Below are positions 7,944 through 15,223 of a stretch of DNA of 19,160 nt, in pieces. Source of the DNA: Pseudomonadota bacterium. Its GTDB lineage: Bacteria; Pseudomonadota; Gammaproteobacteria; UBA5335. The translations under genes were made by a program, and so were the position numbers. The notes beneath the pieces are model-generated. The model was not told where the DNA came from, did no database searches, and saw only the letters and a program-made list of their open reading frames with translations. Where the stretch lies: assembly GCA_002862965.1 (NCBI GenBank), contig PKCW01000081.1:1-19160 (forward strand), given 5' to 3'. Each line of letters starts with the position of its first letter. The stretch's first letter is position 1.

Positions 7944-8000
7944 GGGGCGGTCACACCCTCATTTTTTCAAGACCGGACCCAACCTCGGTGGGGCGGTCAC
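7943..8000. repeat. Short direct repeat TGGGGCGGTCAC, two copies
   Basis: The 12-base word occurs at 7943-7954, where it covers the rhomboid start codon, and at 7989-8000, 46 bases away in the same orientation. An imperfect hairpin (GACCG at 7971-7975 with CGGTC at 7994-7998) overlaps the second copy. It could be an operator pair or a chance event in GC-rich DNA. Confidence 0.3.
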
Positions 8001-8028
8001 TGCCGGATCGGGCCGTCTCCAAGCGGGC

Positions 8029-9174
8029 TCAGCCGAACTGACGCCGGAACCGCCAGGTTCCGAAGGCAAATACGCCCGTCCCGACCAGCAGCAAGCCCAT
8101 GACAGACGGCCACAACACGTCCAGCCCGATGCCCTTGAGGAAGATGCCCATCACGATCTCGATGTAGTGATGCATCGGCGACAGCAGGATGAGGTAACCC
8201 AGTGCGGTGGGCATGGCTTCCGGGGGAACGAAGGCGCCTGACAGCAGCAGCATGGGCGACAACAGCATGATGACCATGAGGCCGACTTGCGCCAGATTGT
8301 TCACGACGGTGGAGATGGCAAGACCGAAGCCTGCGGTGCTGAACACATAAATTGCGGTCAACACGTAGAAAAGCAGCATGTTGCCACGGAAGGGGATTTC
8401 GAACACCGGTCCCAGCACGCCGAACACCGCCAGCGTGACACCGATCAGAATCACGAAGGTCATGGCCAAGACCTTGGGCAGCATGATCTCCAGCGGCGTC
8501 AGCGGGGACACCAGAAGCTGCTCGACCGTCCCACGCTCCTTTTCGCGCACCATGGCCGCCGCCGGAAGCATGATGGACAGCATCGTGATCATGGTGATCA
8601 TTTCATTGATGGGCACGAACCAGCGGTCGCTGCCGTTGGGATTGAACCACACCCGATGGGCGCTGTTGACCATCGGCAGACCCCCGCCCATCGCGCCACC
8701 GACGGAGAGCCGCTCCATCGCCTTCTGGATCCCGAATCCGGCAACGATCTGCGCCGCATAGCTCGTTGCCAGAGAGCCGAGGACGGAGTTGCTCGTGTCC
8801 ACGAACAACTGGACCTGGGTCGGCTTGCCGCTCAGCAGCGCCTCGTTGAAATCCGCCGGAATTTCGAGATAGAGCATCGTCTTGCCCGCATCGAGCAGAT
8901 CCATGGCGTGGTCGGCGTTCATCTCCATGCCCTGATACTTGAACTGGGGCTGACGAAAGCTGTAGATGAGATCCCGCGACGCCGGCGACTGGTCGTAATC
9001 CGCCACCGTCAACGCGGCCTGCTTGAGCTCCATTTCGATGCCGGAGCCCGCGACGTAGATGTCGGCTGAAAAAGCGTAAACGACGACGATCAGCAGGAAG
9101 ATGTCCCGCCGGAACTGGATCAGCTCCTTGAAGGTCATCACGCGCATGTGCTGAAACACTTCTCGGAAGTTCAT
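8029..9174 (-). CDS. ybhR: ABC-2 type export permease, YbhR-like
   Basis: A 381-residue inner-membrane permease of the ABC-2 family, the distal gene of the export operon. It has one membrane segment near the N-terminus (FLLIVVVYAFSADIYVAG, about 26-43), then a long periplasmic domain containing VADYDQSPASRD. A C-terminal block of about five membrane helices follows, beginning near MITMITMLSIMLPAAAM. The cytoplasmic EKERGTVEQLLVSPL loop is typical of the family. This matches the YbhS/YbhR/YhhJ permeases that pair with double-NBD ATPases. The start at 9174 has AGGAG nine bases upstream, and only six bases separate it from the preceding permease, so the two are surely cotranscribed. The substrate cannot be read from sequence. 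Confidence 0.88.
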   Translation of the reverse strand: MNFREVFQHMRVMTFKELIQFRRDIFLLIVVVYAFSADIYVAGSGIEMELKQAALTVADYDQSPASRDLIYSFRQPQFKYQGMEMNADHAMDLLDAGKTMLYLEIPADFNEALLSGKPTQVQLFVDTSNSVLGSLATSYAAQIVAGFGIQKAMERLSVGGAMGGGLPMVNSAHRVWFNPNGSDRWFVPINEMITMITMLSIMLPAAAMVREKERGTVEQLLVSPLTPLEIMLPKVLAMTFVILIGVTLAVFGVLGPVFEIPFRGNMLLFYVLTAIYVFSTAGFGLAISTVVNNLAQVGLMVIMLLSPMLLLSGAFVPPEAMPTALGYLILLSPMHHYIEIVMGIFLKGIGLDVLWPSVMGLLLVGTGVFAFGTWRFRRQFG

Positions 9175-9180
9175 GGCGCA

Positions 9181-10335
9181 TCACTCCTGGGGACGCTTGG
9201 TGAAAAAGCGATGGGCCAGAACGAAAAGCACCAGTGCGTAAACCAGCAGCGAGACCACCGATGACCAAAGCTTTTCAAGACCGATGCCTTTCATGAAAGC
9301 ACCGTCGATGACTTGTCCGTAATGCATCGCCGGGGCGAGATGAGCGATCGCCTGCGCCTCCGGACCCATGGAACTCAGCGGGAACAACATGCCCGAAAAC
9401 AGGATCGCGGGAACCAGCGTGACCACCATGGTCATCACCACTGCGGCGATCTGGGTCTTCACGAAGCTCGAAACCAGCAGCCCGATGCCTGTCGTCGTGA
9501 AGGAATAAATCGCGGTCGCCAACAGGAAAAAGCCGAACGAGCCCTTGAACGGCGCCTGGAAATAGAACACCGCGAGCGCCCACAGGAACACGCCGTTGAC
9601 CATGGAGATGCCGGCGTAGGGCACCAATTTGCCAAGCAGAAATTCGGCTCTGGAGACCGTGGATGCATAGATGTTGAGGATGGAGCCCCGCTCCTTCTCG
9701 CGGACCACGCTGACGGCGGTCAGCAGTGGCGGGGTCATCATCAGCACCATCATGATGAGCTTGGGCGCCATCGACCAGATGCTCTTTCCGCTCTGGTTAT
9801 AGAGCATGCGCATCTCGATGCGCAGATTGCCCATCTGCTGCCGCGCCTGGTCGGGGGAAAAACCGGCGGCACGGCTCAGGAAATTGGCAATCAGCTCCTG
9901 TGAATAGTTGGCGTTGATGGCGCCGATGTATCCGCGAGCAATGTTGGCACGCAGCGGAAACTGTCCATCGAGCAAGGTCTGCACGGCGACCGCGCGACCG
10001 GCGACCAGATCTTCTCCAAACTTTGGCGGGATGACGACGACTGCGCGCACGTCCCCCCGGCTGATGAGTTTCGCGATCTGGCGCTCGTCGTGCAGATAGC
10101 CCTTGAAGTCGAAGTAGCGCGAGTCGATCATCCGGTAGGCATAGTCGCGACTTTGCGGACTGTGGTCGTAGTCGATGATGGCGAGCGGGATGTCCTCCAC
10201 ATCCAGGTTCATGCCGAGGCCGAACACCACCATCAGGATGGGGGGGACAATGAAGGCCAGCCCCAGAAACAGACGATCGCGCGTGATCTCTGCCCATTCC
10301 TTGGCGATCACGGCGGTAAACCGAGCCCAGTTCAT
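9181..10335 (-). CDS. ybhS: ABC-2 type export permease, YbhS-like
   Basis: A 384-residue ABC-2 permease, paralogous to the next gene. The N-terminal membrane segment is FLGLAFIVPPILMVVFGLGM (about 23-42). It is followed by an external domain with IIDYDHSPQSRDYAYR, then about five C-terminal helices after the EKERGSILNIYAS loop. Its ATG overlaps the ybhF stop as ATGA (10335-10332), a standard sign of translational coupling, and AGGG lies about eight bases upstream. With YbhR it probably forms the heterodimeric membrane channel powered by YbhF. Confidence 0.9.
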   Translation of the reverse strand: MNWARFTAVIAKEWAEITRDRLFLGLAFIVPPILMVVFGLGMNLDVEDIPLAIIDYDHSPQSRDYAYRMIDSRYFDFKGYLHDERQIAKLISRGDVRAVVVIPPKFGEDLVAGRAVAVQTLLDGQFPLRANIARGYIGAINANYSQELIANFLSRAAGFSPDQARQQMGNLRIEMRMLYNQSGKSIWSMAPKLIMMVLMMTPPLLTAVSVVREKERGSILNIYASTVSRAEFLLGKLVPYAGISMVNGVFLWALAVFYFQAPFKGSFGFFLLATAIYSFTTTGIGLLVSSFVKTQIAAVVMTMVVTLVPAILFSGMLFPLSSMGPEAQAIAHLAPAMHYGQVIDGAFMKGIGLEKLWSSVVSLLVYALVLFVLAHRFFTKRPQE

Positions 10336-12281
10336 GCTGCCATCCCTGCCTTGTGCTCGAGGTCGAGCACGTTCTGCACAAACACGTTTTCCATCGTCAA
10401 CGGCAGCCGACGAATGTCGTGCACCGGAATGCCCGCGCGCTCGAGCAGACTCTTGACTTGCGTCTTGACCTTCTCGGCATCGGGCGCCAGGACCTGTACC
10501 CGGCGGCCATGCAGCGTGGCGTCGTCGAAACCGCCGCTGCGCAACACATTCTGCGCCTTGTAGGGGGTCTCGCAGCGCACCTCCAGCAGTTGACCGAACC
10601 GCCCTTCCACATCGGACTTCAGGCCTGCCGGCGAGTCATACGCAACCACCTTGCCGGCGTGCATCAGTGCGATTCGGTCGCAGTACTCGGCCTCGACCAT
10701 ATAGTGCGTGGTCACCAGCAGCCCCACCTCTTCCTGCCGCGACAGGCGGAACAGGACGTCCCAGAACTCCCGGCGACCCATGGGATCGACGCCGGAGGTG
10801 GGTTCGTCCAGAAACAGGATGGGCGGGCGATGCACCAGCGCGCAGCCCAGCGCGAGACGCTGCCGAAGTCCCATGGGGAGTGACCCGGTCAGCGCGCCCT
10901 CCATGCCCTCTAGTCCCGCGAGATCCACGATCCAGCGCAACCGAGGCTCGACTTCCTTGGGCGGGACCGCGTAGATCCCGGCGTAGAGGCGAATGTTTTC
11001 GACGACCGTGAGGTCCTGATAGAGCGAGAACGCCTGCGACATGTAGCCGATGCGCTTCTTGATGGTCGAGCCGGAATGGCGCATGTCGGCGCCGGCGACC
11101 GAACCGGCACCGTCCGAGGGACGCAGAATGCCGGTCAGCATCTTGATCACCGTGGTCTTGCCGGCCCCGTTCGCCCCCAGCAGGCCGAAGATCTCGCCGG
11201 GCCGCACGTCGAAGCTGACATGGTCGACCGCCCTGAACGCTCCGAAATCCCGCACGAGATTCTTCGCCTCGATCACCGGCCGATCCGGATCGAGATGGAT
11301 CACCGTGCCCTCGGGTGGGGAAGGAAGGTCCCGAACGGCCTGGCCATCGCCGCTCGATTCCAGCAGGCCGACATAGATGTCTTCGAGTTCGGGGGTGTCG
11401 GTCTGAACCTCGCTCACCTCGAGTCCCGACAGCACGTCCTTGACCACCTCATCGGCTGAGGCGTCCTGGGCCGGGACGAACACGCGCAGAAAGTTACCCA
11501 GCGCAACCACCTGCTCGAACCGGCTGCGCAGCCGGTTCAACGCCTCCAGTTGCGGCTGCACGGCCACGGAGACGACCGTTCCCGGCTGCAGGTGAATCAA
11601 TTCCTCGATTTCCCCGTGCGCGAGAATGCGACCGTGATGCATCAGCGCGGCGTGGTGGAAGCGCGACGCCTCGTCCATGTAGGCCGTCGACACCAGCGCC
11701 GAGATGCCCTTCTCCGCCAGAAGTTCGGCGAGAATCGCCCAGAAGTCGCGCCGCGACACGGGGTCGACCCCCGTAGTCGGCTCGTCCAGAATGATGAGTT
11801 CCGGCTCGTGGATCAGCGTGCAGACCAAACCAAGCTTCTGCTTCATCCCGCCGGAGAGGTTCTTCATCGCACGATCGCGGAACTTGTCCAGCCGGGTCAT
11901 GCGCAGCAGCTTTTCCTTGCGCTCGACCAGATCATCGGCCTTCACCAGGCGCAGTCGGGCGAAGAAATCGATGTTCTCCTCGATCGACAGGTCAGGATAG
12001 AGATTCTGACCGAGCCCCTGCGGCATGAAGCCAAGGCGGAGCTTGATGCGCTCCGCCGCGGCTTCCGAGTCGATGGCCTGCCCGAAGACCTCGACCGTCC
12101 CGTGGTCGTATCCCATGACTCCCGCGACGGTCTTCATGGTGCTGCTCTTGCCCGCGCCGTCGGAACCGATCAGGCCGAAGAGACTTCCCCGTGGCACATC
12201 CAGATCGAGGCCACGAACTGCGTGGACGTCCTTGTAATTCTTGACCAGCCCGCGGATGCGGACGACTGGTGCACTATCCAT
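10332..12281 (-). CDS. ybhF: Double nucleotide-binding-domain ABC exporter ATPase, YbhF-like
   Basis: A 649-residue cytoplasmic ATPase with two ABC domains in one chain, powering the YbhS/YbhR permeases. NBD1 has Walker A GSDGAGKSS (39-47), signature LSGG (142-145) and Walker B LIILDEP (162-168). Its H-loop position is alanine (STAYMDEA, A200). NBD2 has Walker A GANGAGKTT (369-377), a degenerate signature LPMG (468-471), Walker B LFLDEP (489-494) and an intact H-loop histidine (TTHYM, H526). The composite sites are therefore asymmetric: one canonical, one weak. The ATG at 12281 is chosen because GAGG lies eight bases before it; the in-frame GTG at 12287 is only two bases from GAGG. In E. coli the YbhFSR exporter has been linked to drug and cation (Na+/Li+) efflux; the role here is by analogy. 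Confidence 0.9.
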   Translation of the reverse strand: MDSAPVVRIRGLVKNYKDVHAVRGLDLDVPRGSLFGLIGSDGAGKSSTMKTVAGVMGYDHGTVEVFGQAIDSEAAAERIKLRLGFMPQGLGQNLYPDLSIEENIDFFARLRLVKADDLVERKEKLLRMTRLDKFRDRAMKNLSGGMKQKLGLVCTLIHEPELIILDEPTTGVDPVSRRDFWAILAELLAEKGISALVSTAYMDEASRFHHAALMHHGRILAHGEIEELIHLQPGTVVSVAVQPQLEALNRLRSRFEQVVALGNFLRVFVPAQDASADEVVKDVLSGLEVSEVQTDTPELEDIYVGLLESSGDGQAVRDLPSPPEGTVIHLDPDRPVIEAKNLVRDFGAFRAVDHVSFDVRPGEIFGLLGANGAGKTTVIKMLTGILRPSDGAGSVAGADMRHSGSTIKKRIGYMSQAFSLYQDLTVVENIRLYAGIYAVPPKEVEPRLRWIVDLAGLEGMEGALTGSLPMGLRQRLALGCALVHRPPILFLDEPTSGVDPMGRREFWDVLFRLSRQEEVGLLVTTHYMVEAEYCDRIALMHAGKVVAYDSPAGLKSDVEGRFGQLLEVRCETPYKAQNVLRSGGFDDATLHGRRVQVLAPDAEKVKTQVKSLLERAGIPVHDIRRLPLTMENVFVQNVLDLEHKAGMAA

Positions 12282-12317
12282 TTGCACATCCTCGTCAAGG
12301 ACCGACTGTGTCCGCCA

Positions 12318-13430
12318 TCACCAGCGAGGCTTTTCCCACGAGGCATTCTCATCCCAGCGGATCACCGCATCGGCGGGCATGCCGGGCGTCAGCAGGTAAT
12401 CGGGATTTTCCTTGAAGTAGAGCTTCACAGCGTAGACCTGCTTCACACGCTCATCGGGGGTCTGGACTTCCTTGGGCGTGAACTCGGCGCGCGATGCGAT
12501 GTAGTCGACCGTCGCCAGGAAGGGCCGATCCGGGTAGGCATCGACGTAGGCCTGCGCCTCGAGGCCGCGGCGAACCTTGCCGATTTCGTTCCCCGGCACA
12601 TAGACCTTCAGATAGAGTCGGTCGGGATCGACCAGTTCATACATCGGGCGACCCGCCGCGCCGACCTCGCCCGCCTCGACCAGACGCGCCGTGACGATCC
12701 CCTTGGTCGGCGCCTTGATGCTCATGTTGTCGAGCGCGATCATCGCTTCCTGACGCATCGCCCGCACCCGGTCCAGTTCGGAATCCAGTGCCTTGAGCTC
12801 GGTTTCCCGGGCGTCGATCTGGTCTTTACCGAGATAGGCGCGTTCGAGTTGCTTTTGCGCGCCCACCACACCGGCCTGGGCCGACCGAACGTCATTGCTG
12901 ATGGCCGTGTACTGCAACTGCGCCTGTTCGGCCCGCTGCTGGTTGACCGTGCCTTTTTCGGCCAGCGTCTTGATGCGCTCGAGATCGCGTCCGAACTGGG
13001 CCTGCGCCGCATTGGCCTTTTCCAGCGTGGCCTGCATGTAGGTGACCTGGGACTTGGCCGCCTCGATGCCGAGCGGAAGTTCCTTGCGGGCCACGGCCAG
13101 TCCTTCATTGGCCGCCGCGCGACGCGCCTCCAGACTGGCAATGCCGGCGTCGGCCTGCTTGATGCGGGCCTGAAGTTCGTCATCTTCCATCTGCGCGAGT
13201 ATCTGGCCCGCCTCGACGACATCGCCTTCCTTGGCCTTGATCTCGCGGACCTTGCCCGGGTACTTGGCGGCGACCGTGGTCGCGTCGCCTTCGATTCGCC
13301 CGTTGACCTGCAGCAGACCCTCGGGAAGAGGCGCGTTGAGCATGCGATAGATCACCATCAAGGCAATCAGCGCAACGATGCCCACCCCTGCCAGCATCCA
13401 TCCAAGCGGTCGACGTTTATCCGTGGCCAT
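12318..13430 (-). CDS. ybhG: HlyD-family periplasmic adaptor (membrane fusion protein), YbhG-like
   Basis: A 370-residue adaptor that links the inner-membrane ABC complex to an outer-membrane channel. An N-terminal membrane anchor (about 10-31) is followed by a lipoyl-like half-motif (GKVREIKAKEGDVVEAGQIL, about 59-78). A long alpha-helical hairpin rich in Glu, Lys, Ala and Gln spans roughly 85-220, and the second lipoyl half and beta-barrel (KAPTKGIVTARLVEAGEVG) come after it. The ATG at 13430 has GGGAA at good spacing; the ATG two codons upstream (13436) is too close to it. Thirty-six bases separate the stop from the ybhF ATG. The order adaptor, ATPase, permease, permease equals E. coli ybhGFSR. 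Confidence 0.9.
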   Translation of the reverse strand: MATDKRRPLGWMLAGVGIVALIALMVIYRMLNAPLPEGLLQVNGRIEGDATTVAAKYPGKVREIKAKEGDVVEAGQILAQMEDDELQARIKQADAGIASLEARRAAANEGLAVARKELPLGIEAAKSQVTYMQATLEKANAAQAQFGRDLERIKTLAEKGTVNQQRAEQAQLQYTAISNDVRSAQAGVVGAQKQLERAYLGKDQIDARETELKALDSELDRVRAMRQEAMIALDNMSIKAPTKGIVTARLVEAGEVGAAGRPMYELVDPDRLYLKVYVPGNEIGKVRRGLEAQAYVDAYPDRPFLATVDYIASRAEFTPKEVQTPDERVKQVYAVKLYFKENPDYLLTPGMPADAVIRWDENASWEKPRW

Positions 13431-13493
13431 TGTCATCTTCCCTGATTAGAAATCCGAGCGAGGTTGGCGAGCGACGCCAGTGCGTATCCCTAA

Positions 13494-14855
13494 CTAAATT
13501 CCGCCCACCACGTACTTGAGCCGCAGATCGGCGTAAACCGCATCGTACTTGGCATTGTTGTAGCTGGTAAAGGCAGCGCTCCGGCGCGTTTCCGCCTCCA
13601 GCACCTCGGTGTTGGTCCCCATGCCTTCGCGATAGCGATCTCGCGTGACGCGCTGATTCTCGTCCGCGCTGTCCAGGGCCGTTTGAGCCACATTCAGACG
13701 ATTGCGGGCTTCCTCGCGGGCGAGCCAGGTCTGCCTGACCTGCAAGCTGATCAGTTCACGCGCCTGCGAGAACAGCTCCTCGCTGGAAATCCGTCGCTTC
13801 GACAGGGCTTCAGCCTGCTTGCGCGTCACGCCGGAGTCGAACAGGGTCCAGGACGCGCCCACGCCCGCGTAGCCGATGGTGTTGTCATCCAGAGTGTCCA
13901 GATCGAGATAGACCATCCCGCCCAGCAAACCCACCTGCGGCAGCAAGCCGCCCTTGATGGCCTTGGCGGCGTAGCGGAGGCTCTCGGTCTGTGCCGTCAG
14001 ATTGTTCAGCTCGGGTCGGTTCTTGATCGCTTCCTGGGTCAGCGCTTCAAGCGACTCTCCGCCGACATCGGCAGCAGGCTCCAGCGGTTCGAGGCTCACC
14101 TGCGCGTCCAGCGGACGGCCAACCATCTTGTTGTAGAACGACTGGGCCAGTTGCACGGCGTTCTTGATCTGGAGGTTGCGTTGCCTGGAATCGGCCAGAT
14201 AGACCTGCACGGAGAGCAGATCGCTCTTGGCCACCATCTGCTGGTCGAACAGGTTCTGAACGTCCTGCACATAGCCAGACACCGCTTCGACCTCGCGGTC
14301 GGAGATCGTGGCACCGCCTTGCGCACGCAAGACGTTGACATAGGCTTCGGCCACGTTGACCTTCAGTTCCTGCTCGGTCCGCCGAAGATTCCAACCGGCC
14401 GCGCCGACCTGGGATTCGGCAGCCTTGCTCAGATTGGTCAGCCGACCGCCGGTGTAGAGCGGCAGGGTGGCCTGTAACGCGACCTGGGTGAACTTGTCCT
14501 CGCCAAGCTGAAAGTTCTGCAGGTCGGCCGGAACCGGAAAGGAGAAACTCGAAGGCAGGAGCGGAAAGCGGATCGGAGACGGGATGGTCAGGTTGTCTTC
14601 GATGGGCGACTTGATGGTCGGCGCCTCGTCGAGTTTCACGAGGAACCCGTTGGCCGAAACCGAGGGAAGCCGCTGCCGGGACGTCGCGCTGCGGGCCGCT
14701 TCCGCTGCCTGCTCTTCGAATTGAGCGGCCCTCAGCCCGAAATCGGTGCCGCGGGCCGAGGCCCAAGCCTGCTCGAGTGTTTCGGCATGTGCCGTCACGG
14801 GCAAATACACGGCTGCACAGAGCAGCCCCACCGCCTTCCTGGGGGACAATCGCAT
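13494..14855 (-). CDS. TolC-family outer-membrane efflux channel
   Basis: A 453-residue outer-membrane factor with a Sec signal peptide (basic MRLSPRK, then a hydrophobic stretch, probable cleavage after AHA at 22-24). The mature part opens with ETLEQAWASA, a typical start of TolC/OEP proteins. Two OEP repeats with long amphipathic helices follow (for example LRRTEQELKVNVAEAYVNVL and, in the second half, SLQVRQTWLAREEARNRLNV). An in-frame GTG at 14861 is possible, but AGGG lies three bases from it and nine from the ATG at 14855, so the ATG is preferred. It is the first gene of the export operon, with 63 bases before ybhG, and gives the pump its own outer-membrane exit. E. coli ybhGFSR has no such gene beside it and relies on an unlinked TolC-type channel. 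Confidence 0.9.
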   Translation of the reverse strand: MRLSPRKAVGLLCAAVYLPVTAHAETLEQAWASARGTDFGLRAAQFEEQAAEAARSATSRQRLPSVSANGFLVKLDEAPTIKSPIEDNLTIPSPIRFPLLPSSFSFPVPADLQNFQLGEDKFTQVALQATLPLYTGGRLTNLSKAAESQVGAAGWNLRRTEQELKVNVAEAYVNVLRAQGGATISDREVEAVSGYVQDVQNLFDQQMVAKSDLLSVQVYLADSRQRNLQIKNAVQLAQSFYNKMVGRPLDAQVSLEPLEPAADVGGESLEALTQEAIKNRPELNNLTAQTESLRYAAKAIKGGLLPQVGLLGGMVYLDLDTLDDNTIGYAGVGASWTLFDSGVTRKQAEALSKRRISSEELFSQARELISLQVRQTWLAREEARNRLNVAQTALDSADENQRVTRDRYREGMGTNTEVLEAETRRSAAFTSYNNAKYDAVYADLRLKYVVGGI

Positions 14856-14903
14856 AGTCACAATCCCTGTCTGATTCTCGGTCTGATCCCGATGAAGGCT
14901 AGT

Positions 14904-14932
14904 GTTATACGCTCACGATCCGGGACCTGCAA
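14904..14932 (-). promoter_or_regulatory. Candidate sigma-70 promoter of the export operon
   Basis: On the minus strand, TTGCAG (14932-14927) and TATAAC (14909-14904) are separated by 17 bases. The -10 matches five of six consensus bases and the -35 three of six. The predicted start near 14897 leaves a leader of about 42 bases to the channel gene. The weak -35 would suit an activated or modest promoter. Confidence 0.5.
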
Positions 14933-15101
14933 GTCAGCAATTCGATCGTCTCCGGGCCGCGTCGACCGCAATCGGAGGCGCCCGTCGGGGCATGACTTGT
15001 CCAGCGGATCGGATGAAGAATCATGCATGCGATCGAGCGGCCGATACCCGACGGCAGCGGGCATTTCTGGGGGCGTCCCGGCCGCGGGAGGTAAAGCCGG
15101 C

Positions 15102-15130
15102 TTGACAAGGCGCCGGTACGCGCCTAGACC
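15102..15130 (+). promoter_or_regulatory. Candidate sigma-70 promoter of the PAS/EAL gene
   Basis: A perfect TTGACA (15102-15107) is followed after 17 bases by TAGACC (15125-15130), which keeps three of six -10 bases. A start near 15137 would leave a leader of about 87 bases before the ATG at 15224. The strong -35 with a poor -10 makes this only a moderate candidate. Confidence 0.4.
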
Positions 15131-15223
15131 TTTCAGAGCCGTGCCCCAAACCCATGGGGACGCGCGGACTCGCTGAGACATCAAGCCCAAAATCACAAAC
15201 GACGACTCGGGAGTCATCCGTTC

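Larger units (their letters stand above)
14856..15223. other. 368-base divergent control region, export operon versus PAS/EAL gene
   Basis: No credible gene lies here. The region carries the two candidate divergent promoters, with about 170 bases between their -35 elements. The stretch between them is GC-rich and contains several short palindromic words (for example around 15020-15045), but none long enough to call an operator. No TetR/CecR-like regulator gene accompanies the pump in this window. Confidence 0.5.

Noticed and set aside
7971..7998. Hairpin after the export operon as an intrinsic terminator
   Set aside because: The stem is imperfect with a two-base loop, and on the operon's strand it is followed by an A-run rather than a T-run.
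7128..8102. A 324-codon plus-strand frame across the nirB control region and rhomboid gene
   Set aside because: It has low-complexity antisense composition, with no convincing ribosome site and no motif. The rhomboid on the other strand has all its catalytic residues.
11550..13445. A 631-codon plus-strand frame opposite ybhF and ybhG
   Set aside because: It is antisense to two clearly conserved genes, has no domain signature and spans their boundary.
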